Shown here in pieces: positions 5,274-9,811 of a DNA stretch of 9,811 nucleotides. Origin of the DNA: an uncultured Flavonifractor sp. (GTDB lineage: Bacteria; Bacillota; Clostridia; Oscillospirales; Oscillospiraceae); contig CANDFO010000082.1 of NCBI GenBank assembly GCA_947384055.1, positions 1 through 9,811 of the forward strand, read 5' to 3'. The translations under genes and the position numbers were made by a program. Position 1 is the stretch's first letter, and every line of letters starts with the position of its first letter. The notes beneath the pieces are model-generated. The model did no database searches. It had not been told where the DNA came from and saw nothing but the letters and a program-made list of their open reading frames with translations.

Positions 5274-6185
5274 TCAGGAACGCCCAACAGAGTCCGTACC
5301 CTGAAAACTGTTTTCTCCGGCCGCCTGCCGCTGTCCGCCTGTCTGCCGCCGGGCGGCCTGGACCACGTGGAGGGCCAGCACCGAGGTTGTAACCGCCCCC
5401 ACTCCGCCGGGAACGGGGGTTACGGCCTCCGCCACCGGCTCCACGGCGGACAGCGCCACGTCACCGGCCAGATTTCCCTGGGAATCTGTGTTGATGCCCA
5501 CGTCGAGAATCACCTGACCGGGGCGTACACAGTCCGCACCGATCATCCCCAGCTGCCCGGCGGCGGCAATGAGCACGTCGGCCCGGCGGCATTCTTCCGC
5601 CAGCTGAACGGTCCTGGTGTGGCAGAGGGTGACGGTGGCGTTTTGATGGAGGAGCAGCATGGATACCGGCCGCCCTGCCACCAGGCTCCGTCCCACCACC
5701 ACTGCCCGCTTTCCGCTCAGCGGATAGTTGTAATAGCGCAGCATCTCCATGCACGCCTGGGCGGTGCAGGGGGGGAATCCCGCGCCGCTCCCGGCAAACA
5801 CCCCAGCCAGGGAGCCGGGGGTAATGCCGTCCACGTCCTTTTCCGGGGAGAGGGCGGCGCATACCGCCTCCTCGTCCATGTGCCGGGGCAGGGGCCGGAA
5901 GAGCAGGCAGCCGTGGATATCCGGGTCCCGGTTTATCTGTTCCAGCACGGCCAGAAGCTCCCCCTGTGAGGCCTCCTCCGGCAGGGGGTGGTGCTTCACC
6001 TCTATGCCCGCGCTCTCGCAGCGCCTGCGCGCTCCCCGCTCATAGGACAGATCCTCCGGGCGCTCCCCTACCCGCACAATGGCCAGGGCCGGCCGGACTC
6101 CCCGGACTCTCAGTTCCGCCGCCTGGCGGGAGGCCCGCTCCGTCAGGGCTGCGGCCACAGGCGCGCCCTTCCACAGCTCTGCCAT
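5274..6185 (-). CDS. folD: FolD-type methylene-THF dehydrogenase; cyclohydrolase site residues replaced
   Basis: This 303-residue cytoplasmic enzyme of the FolD family interconverts 5,10-methylene-THF and 5,10-methenyl-THF with NAD(P). The ATG at 6185 follows GAGGAGGTG and overlaps the fchA stop as TGATG; the frame is open farther upstream, but that part lies inside fchA. Folate-site motif E-K-D-V-D-G (115-120) and Rossmann motif G-R-S-L-V-A-G-R-P (165-173) are intact, as is T-P-V-P-G-G-V-G (256-263). In bifunctional FolD proteins the catalytic signature is Y-x-x-x-K and a later V-Q-L-P-L. Here Tyr48 is kept, but the Lys position is Ala52 and the Gln position is Phe96 (L-L-F-R-P-L-P). Both residues support cyclohydrolase activity, so this is probably a dehydrogenase only, with FchA doing the hydrolysis. 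The tail after about residue 279 is Gln/Gly-rich. It is the last gene of the fhs-fchA-folD operon. Confidence 0.93.
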   Translation of the reverse strand: MAELWKGAPVAAALTERASRQAAELRVRGVRPALAIVRVGERPEDLSYERGARRRCESAGIEVKHHPLPEEASQGELLAVLEQINRDPDIHGCLLFRPLPRHMDEEAVCAALSPEKDVDGITPGSLAGVFAGSGAGFPPCTAQACMEMLRYYNYPLSGKRAVVVGRSLVAGRPVSMLLLHQNATVTLCHTRTVQLAEECRRADVLIAAAGQLGMIGADCVRPGQVILDVGINTDSQGNLAGDVALSAVEPVAEAVTPVPGGVGAVTTSVLALHVVQAARRQTGGQRQAAGENSFQGTDSVGRS

Positions 6186-6802
6186 CAGCCGCACCTCCTC
6201 AAAACCGTCTGATAGATCTCCTCCGCCACGGGGCGGTATCGGGTGAGGAGGGCGTCCGTCTCCTGCTCCAGCGCGGCCGCGTAATCCCGTGCAGCCATGC
6301 TTCTGGCGTTCACCTTCACGTTGAGGGCCGCCCCCTGGAGGGCTCCCCAGCACAGGGCCGCCCCGGTGCCCACGTCGGACACCAGCAGGGCGCTCCCCTT
6401 GTCCAGCATCTCCCGGTGGAGCTCCAGGGCCTCCCCGCTCAGCCGCAGAATCTCCAGGGGAACCGCCGCCGCGTCCCGCAGGCAGCGCTCCATGACCGCG
6501 TCCCGCTCCGGGTTGTCCCTGGGGATGGCGTAGGCCGCGGACAGGGGGGCAAACGCCGCGGCATCGGCGTCCGCCAGAGCCAGCAGACGCTTCCGCAGGC
6601 CCTCCGCCCGGTCCATGAGGGCCCGCACCTCCGGCTCTGCAGCGGCATATTTTTTCTTGCCCAGGGTGAACTGTCCCACCATGGTGCACAGGGCGGTCCC
6701 CACCGCCCCGGCCAGGGCGGAGGCCCCCCCGCCGCCGGGGGTGGAGGACTTCGCGGCCAGGGCATCCAGAAAATCTCCGCAGGTAGTCTTGCGCACCTCC
6801 AT
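6185..6802 (-). CDS. fchA: Cyclodeaminase/cyclohydrolase family protein, likely methenyl-THF cyclohydrolase
   Basis: This 205-residue protein belongs to the formiminotransferase-cyclodeaminase C-terminal family. Family signatures near the N terminus are S-S-T-P-G-G-G-G-A-S-A-L-A-G-A-V-G (19-35) and L-G-K-K-K-Y (47-52). Length fits the stand-alone FchA form, which converts 5,10-methenyl-THF and water to 10-formyl-THF or the reverse; stand-alone formimino-THF cyclodeaminase is the main alternative. Its position between formate-THF ligase and FolD strongly favours the methenyl-THF step. The ATG at 6802 overlaps the fhs stop (TGATG) with only a poor ribosome binding site, so it is probably translated by reinitiation. 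Its own stop overlaps the folD start in the same way. No hutI, hutU or formiminotransferase gene is seen nearby, which argues against a histidine-degradation role. Confidence 0.88.
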   Translation of the reverse strand: MEVRKTTCGDFLDALAAKSSTPGGGGASALAGAVGTALCTMVGQFTLGKKKYAAAEPEVRALMDRAEGLRKRLLALADADAAAFAPLSAAYAIPRDNPERDAVMERCLRDAAAVPLEILRLSGEALELHREMLDKGSALLVSDVGTGAALCWGALQGAALNVKVNARSMAARDYAAALEQETDALLTRYRPVAEEIYQTVLRRCG

Positions 6803-8478
6803 CAGAACAGCCCCAAGATTCTGCCGGAGGAGTCCACGTCCACCTGTTCCGCAGCGGGGACCCTGGGCAGACCGGGCATGGTCATGATATCCCCCGTGAG
6901 GGCCACCAGGAAGCCCGCCCCGGCGCTGACCTTCAGGTTCCGCACGGTGACGGTAAAGCCCTCCGGCGCTCCCAGCAGGGTGGCGTTATCGGAGAAGGAG
7001 TACTGGGTCTTGGCCATGCAGATGGGCAGGCCCCCGAAGCCCAGGGCGGTGAGCTCCGCGGCCTGCTTTTTGGCCCCGGGGGTCAGGACCACCCCGTCTC
7101 CGTGGTAGACCCGCGTTACAATGGCCTCCAGCTTCTCCTCAATGGTCCGGTCCAGCTCATAGGCATAGGTGAAGTGCCCCGGCTCCCCGCACAGGCGGAC
7201 GACCTCTTCGGCCAGGGCCAGTCCGCCCTCGCCGCCTCTGCCCCACACCTCGCTGAGGGCCGCGTTGACCCCCAGCACCCGGCATTTGTCCTCCACAAGA
7301 CGCAGCTCCGCTTCCGTATCCGTGGGGAAGCGGTTGATGGCCACCACGCAGGGCAGGCCATAGACCTGCGTGATGTTTTCCACATGCCGCAGGAGGTTGG
7401 GCAGGCCCGCCTCCAGCGCGGCCAGATTCTCCACGCCCAGCTCACCCTTGGGGCAGCCGCCGTGGTGCTTCAGGGCCCGCACCGTGGCTACGATTACTAC
7501 GGCCGATGGGGTCAGCCCCGCCAGACGGCATTTGATGTCCAGAAACTTCTCCGCGCCCAGGTCCGCGCCGAAGCCCGCCTCGGTGATCACGTAGTCCCCC
7601 ATTTTCAGGGCGGTGCGGGTGGCCGCCACCGAGTTGCACCCGTGGGCAATGTTGGCAAAGGGACCCCCGTGGATAAAGGCGGGGGTTCCCTCCAGAGTTT
7701 GGACCAGATTGGGCTTCATGGCGTCCTTCAGCAGGGCGGCCATGGCGCCCTCGGCCTTCAGGTCATGGGCGGTGACAGGGGTCCCCGCCCGGCTGTAGGC
7801 CACCACCATCCGGCCCAGCCGGGCTTTCAGGTCCTCCAGGGACTCCGCCAGACAGAGCACCGCCATAATCTCCGAAGCCACGGTGATGTCAAAGCCGTCC
7901 TCCCGGGGGACGCCGTTGACCTTCCCCCCCAGGCCGCACACAATATTCCGCAGCTGCCGGTCGTTCATGTCCACACAGCGTTTCCAGGTGATGCGGCGCA
8001 CGTCGATGTCCAGGCCGTTGCCCTGATGAATGTGATTGTCCAGCATGGCGGCCAGCAGGTTGTTGGCCGCGCCGATGGCGTGAAAATCCCCGGTAAAGTG
8101 GAGGTTGATGTCCTCCATGGGCACCACCTGGGCGTATCCGCCGCCGGCAGCTCCGCCCTTCACCCCGAACACCGGGCCCAGGGAGGGCTCCCGCAGGGCA
8201 GTGACGGCATTTTTGCCCAACCGCCGCATGGCGTCGGCCAGCCCCACGGTGGTGGTGGTCTTGCCCTCACCCGCCGGGGTGGGGTTGATGGCCGTCACCA
8301 GCACCAGCTTTCCGTCGGGCCGGTCCCTGCGGTCCTCCAGCAGCTTGGGGTCAATTTTGGCCTTGTATGCTCCGTAATACTCCAGATACGCCTCGTCCAC
8401 GCCGGCTGTGGCCGCGATTTCCCGGATATGCTTCATCTCACAGGCCTGGGCAATCTCAATATCGGACTTGATCTCCAT
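6802..8478 (-). CDS. fhs: Formate-tetrahydrofolate ligase
   Basis: This 558-residue cytoplasmic enzyme makes 10-formyl-THF from formate, THF and ATP, the entry step for formate into the folate one-carbon pool. The ATP-binding loop T-P-A-G-E-G-K-T-T-T (67-76) is intact, followed by R-E-P-S-L-G-P-V-F-G-V-K-G-G-A-A-G-G-G-Y (96-115), the family signature. H-F-T-G-D-F-H-A-I (127-135), V-A-S-E-I-M-A-V-L and F-A-N-I-A-H-G-C-N-S follow in the usual order, and the end G-R-I-L-G-L-F matches the family. Length is normal for the family. The ATG at 8478 follows AAAGGAG (8486-8492) at 7 bases. It is the first gene of the operon, with its own promoter, and overlaps fchA by one base. Such clusters are known in acetogens and in clostridia that ferment purines or glycine; no Wood-Ljungdahl carbonyl-branch gene is present here, so acetogenesis cannot be claimed. 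Confidence 0.97.
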   Translation of the reverse strand: MEIKSDIEIAQACEMKHIREIAATAGVDEAYLEYYGAYKAKIDPKLLEDRRDRPDGKLVLVTAINPTPAGEGKTTTTVGLADAMRRLGKNAVTALREPSLGPVFGVKGGAAGGGYAQVVPMEDINLHFTGDFHAIGAANNLLAAMLDNHIHQGNGLDIDVRRITWKRCVDMNDRQLRNIVCGLGGKVNGVPREDGFDITVASEIMAVLCLAESLEDLKARLGRMVVAYSRAGTPVTAHDLKAEGAMAALLKDAMKPNLVQTLEGTPAFIHGGPFANIAHGCNSVAATRTALKMGDYVITEAGFGADLGAEKFLDIKCRLAGLTPSAVVIVATVRALKHHGGCPKGELGVENLAALEAGLPNLLRHVENITQVYGLPCVVAINRFPTDTEAELRLVEDKCRVLGVNAALSEVWGRGGEGGLALAEEVVRLCGEPGHFTYAYELDRTIEEKLEAIVTRVYHGDGVVLTPGAKKQAAELTALGFGGLPICMAKTQYSFSDNATLLGAPEGFTVTVRNLKVSAGAGFLVALTGDIMTMPGLPRVPAAEQVDVDSSGRILGLF

Positions 8479-8519
8479 TACGCCGCTCCTTTCTTCTGTT
8501 AAAAGGGTGTCTTTCTCCG

Positions 8520-8529
8520 CGGTATACCG
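8520..8529. promoter_or_regulatory. Perfect 10-bp palindrome at the predicted fhs transcription start
   Basis: CGGTATACCG covers the position where transcription from the fhs promoter should begin (near 8527). A repressor binding here could block the operon, but ten bases can be palindromic by chance and no regulator is known. Confidence 0.25.
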
Positions 8530-8533
8530 TCAA

Positions 8534-8562
8534 ATCCTATCACGGTTTCGTGGGGTTGTCAA
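8534..8562 (-). promoter_or_regulatory. Sigma-A promoter for the fhs-fchA-folD operon
   Basis: On the minus strand TTGACA (8557-8562) is followed by 17 bases and TAGGAT (8534-8539). It lies in the 98-base gap between the hydrolase stop and the fhs start. No terminator is visible between the two, so read-through from the hydrolase gene may add to expression. Confidence 0.8.
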
Positions 8563-8576
8563 TGCGGGCGCACAGG

Positions 8577-9548
8577 TCACGCCCCCATATGGCGTGCGAG
8601 AAATTCCTCCACCATGCGCCAGTAAGTGTCCGAGTCTTTTTGGGAGGCCTCGCCGTGGGCCGCGCCCGGGATTACCAGTTTCTCCTTTTCACAGGCGGCC
8701 GCCTCGTATACCACATCCAGCATCCAGTAGGGTACAAAGGTGTCCGCATCCCCGTGGATAAAGAGCGTAGGGGTAACGGACTTGGCTACCTGCGCCGCAG
8801 CGCTGGCCTCCCGGAAGCCGTAGCCCGCCCGCAAGCGGGCGACCAGGCTGGTAGCGTTCAGGAATGGAAAGGTGGGCAGGCCGAAAAGCTCCTTCAGCTG
8901 TCCGGCAAACTCATCCCACACGGAGGTGTAGCCGCAGTCCTCCACCACGCATTTTACATTGGCGGGCAGCTCCGCCTCGCCGGAGGCCATCATCACCGTG
9001 GCTCCCCCCATGGAGACGCCGAACAGCACAATTTCCGCCTGGGGGTCCTCCTCCGTCAGCTGCGCGCACCAGTCTACTATGTCCAGGCGTTCCGGCCAGC
9101 CCATGCCGATGTAGTCCCCTTCTGACAGCCCGTGCCCCCGGGCGTCGGGTGCCAGAACCGTAAAGCCCAGCTCATAAAAACGCCGGGCGAAGACCCCGGT
9201 GCGGGAAGCGTTGGACTGATAGCCGTGGCACACCACCGCGTAGCGGTGAGGGGCTGTCCCCTCCACCCGGTATGCGTGGAGGCGAAGCCCGTCCCGGCTG
9301 GTCAGGGCGGCGTCCTGGGCGGTGTTTACCAGCCATACGTCCGGGTCCTCCGCCGGGCCGCTTCCGTCCACCACCCGGTCTCCGGAGGCAAAGCCCCCGG
9401 CGGCCCGGGGATTCAGCGCGTAGTCGTACAGATAGTTCCCCGCAAAGAGGAGCCCCGCCGCCAGCAGCGCCGCCAGCGCCGCGCCGATGCCGGCGGCCAG
9501 CTTCAGCCCCCTGCGGCTCCCCCGGGGTTTTGTATCCTGATATGCCAT
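8577..9548 (-). CDS. Membrane-anchored alpha/beta hydrolase
   Basis: This 323-residue protein has a basic N terminus, one hydrophobic segment at about 15-38 (signal anchor or uncleaved signal) and a C-terminal alpha/beta hydrolase fold, probably outside the membrane. The nucleophile elbow is G-V-S-M-G-G with Ser179. The likely acid is Asp269 (H-G-D-A-D-T-F-V-P) and the base is His298 (G-A-A-H-G-E). H-G at 108-109 is the usual oxyanion strand. D-A-R-G-H-G-L-S-E-G (135-144) is typical of the BAAT/FrsA-like and YqkD-like serine hydrolases of Bacillota. The substrate is unknown; an acyl ester or peptide hydrolase is possible. The ATG at 9548 is preferred because GAGGTGGGAG precedes it; a TTG at 9569 would add seven residues without such a site. 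It is upstream of fhs on the same strand, but each has its own promoter. Confidence 0.88.
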   Translation of the reverse strand: MAYQDTKPRGSRRGLKLAAGIGAALAALLAAGLLFAGNYLYDYALNPRAAGGFASGDRVVDGSGPAEDPDVWLVNTAQDAALTSRDGLRLHAYRVEGTAPHRYAVVCHGYQSNASRTGVFARRFYELGFTVLAPDARGHGLSEGDYIGMGWPERLDIVDWCAQLTEEDPQAEIVLFGVSMGGATVMMASGEAELPANVKCVVEDCGYTSVWDEFAGQLKELFGLPTFPFLNATSLVARLRAGYGFREASAAAQVAKSVTPTLFIHGDADTFVPYWMLDVVYEAAACEKEKLVIPGAAHGEASQKDSDTYWRMVEEFLARHMGA

Positions 9549-9578
9549 GCTCCCACCTCGCCTGCTCAATGTGCGGAC

Positions 9579-9607
9579 AGTTTACACCACCCCGCCGCCG
9601 CTGTCAA
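9579..9607 (-). promoter_or_regulatory. Sigma-A promoter for the alpha/beta hydrolase gene
   Basis: On the minus strand TTGACA (9602-9607), a 17-base GC-rich spacer, then TAAACT (9579-9584). The start point near 9572 gives a leader of about 24 bases to the ATG at 9548. The hexamers are identical to those of the metQ promoter. Confidence 0.8.
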
Positions 9608-9676
9608 GAAAAAGGCCTGCGGAAAAGGGAGACGGGAAACCGTTTCTTAAAAAAATATAAACAGAGAAACTTTTTC

Positions 9677-9705
9677 TTGCCCGGCGGCGTCTCAGCTTGT
9701 ATACT
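9677..9705 (+). promoter_or_regulatory. Outward sigma-A promoter for a gene beyond the right edge
   Basis: TTGCCC (9677-9682), 17 bases, then TATACT (9700-9705) with an upstream TTG. The -10 box is strong and the -35 is weak. The remaining 106 bases to the window end hold no complete gene; a small hairpin (agcgtt with aaccgct, 9731-9747) lies in this presumed leader, and I see nothing else recognisable. Confidence 0.55.
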
Positions 9706-9811
9706 AAGGTGTGCCGTTTGTTGACATAATAGCGTTCAGGAACCGCTGATTGAACCTCCGTGTGCGTCGATTTAACCGCCTGTTCCTTGCGCCTGCATTC
9801 ACATCAGAGAA

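Noticed and set aside
6186..6689. Upstream extension of folD to a 471-residue protein
   Set aside because: The extra part overlaps fchA in another frame, has no folate or NAD motif, and the internal ATG at 6185 has an excellent ribosome binding site.
7102..8502. Open frame of 466 codons on the + strand opposite fhs
   Set aside because: It lies antisense to an intact formate-THF ligase and is rich in Gly, His, Gln and Val in the way typical of reverse-frame shadows of GC-rich genes.
9640..9680. A/T-rich stretch with gaaac/gtttc and agaaa/tttct inverted repeats as a terminator
   Set aside because: The stems are only 4-5 bp and the region lies between divergent promoters, where no terminator is expected.
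1..9811. CRISPR array, tRNA or rRNA gene, insertion sequence, prophage or defence system
   Set aside because: No regularly spaced repeats, cloverleaf sequences, transposase or integrase motifs, or phage proteins were found on either strand.

Overview
The window reads as a GC-rich Bacillota chromosome segment, most likely from Clostridia near the Oscillospiraceae (Flavonifractor/Oscillibacter-like gut bacteria). Grounds: a T-box riboswitch, strong AGGAGG-type ribosome binding sites, AT-rich sigma-A promoters (TTGACA-N17-TAnnnT) set in GC-rich coding DNA, an SLH-domain protein, a DUF2975 plus YozG-like HTH pair, and a formate-THF ligase/cyclodeaminase/FolD cluster. The genus is an inference from style and was not tested by any search. 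No tRNA, rRNA, CRISPR array, insertion sequence or phage gene was seen.

Layout. At the left edge is the 3' end of tsf (EF-Ts, + strand), followed by a hairpin region. metQ (methionine-binding lipoprotein) then runs leftward behind a leader of about 380 nt that carries a T-box riboswitch with an AUG specifier and its own promoter. To the right, on the + strand, are a small secreted SLH-only protein with a good terminator, and a promoter-driven cluster: DUF2975 membrane protein, small Cro/CI-type HTH regulator, a possible 50-codon ORF, and an unrecognised multi-pass membrane protein. A separately promoted MgtC-family gene follows. A strong hairpin separates mgtC from the convergent minus-strand operon fhs-fchA-folD, which is joined by TGATG overlaps and has its own promoter. 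Upstream of it, also on the minus strand, is a membrane-anchored alpha/beta hydrolase with its own promoter. The right edge holds a + strand promoter for a gene outside the window.

How the genes work together. fhs, fchA and folD encode the full route formate + THF -> 10-formyl-THF -> 5,10-methenyl-THF -> 5,10-methylene-THF. The FolD protein lacks the lysine and the glutamine that bifunctional FolD enzymes use for the cyclohydrolase step, which fits having a separate FchA. metQ is probably switched on by uncharged methionine tRNA, but no metN or metI lies next to it. The DUF2975/HTH cluster resembles a self-regulated membrane-protein module of unknown purpose and is the least characterised part of the window. 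Most of the window is ordinary chromosomal gene content, and I do not see convincing evidence for an entirely new system.
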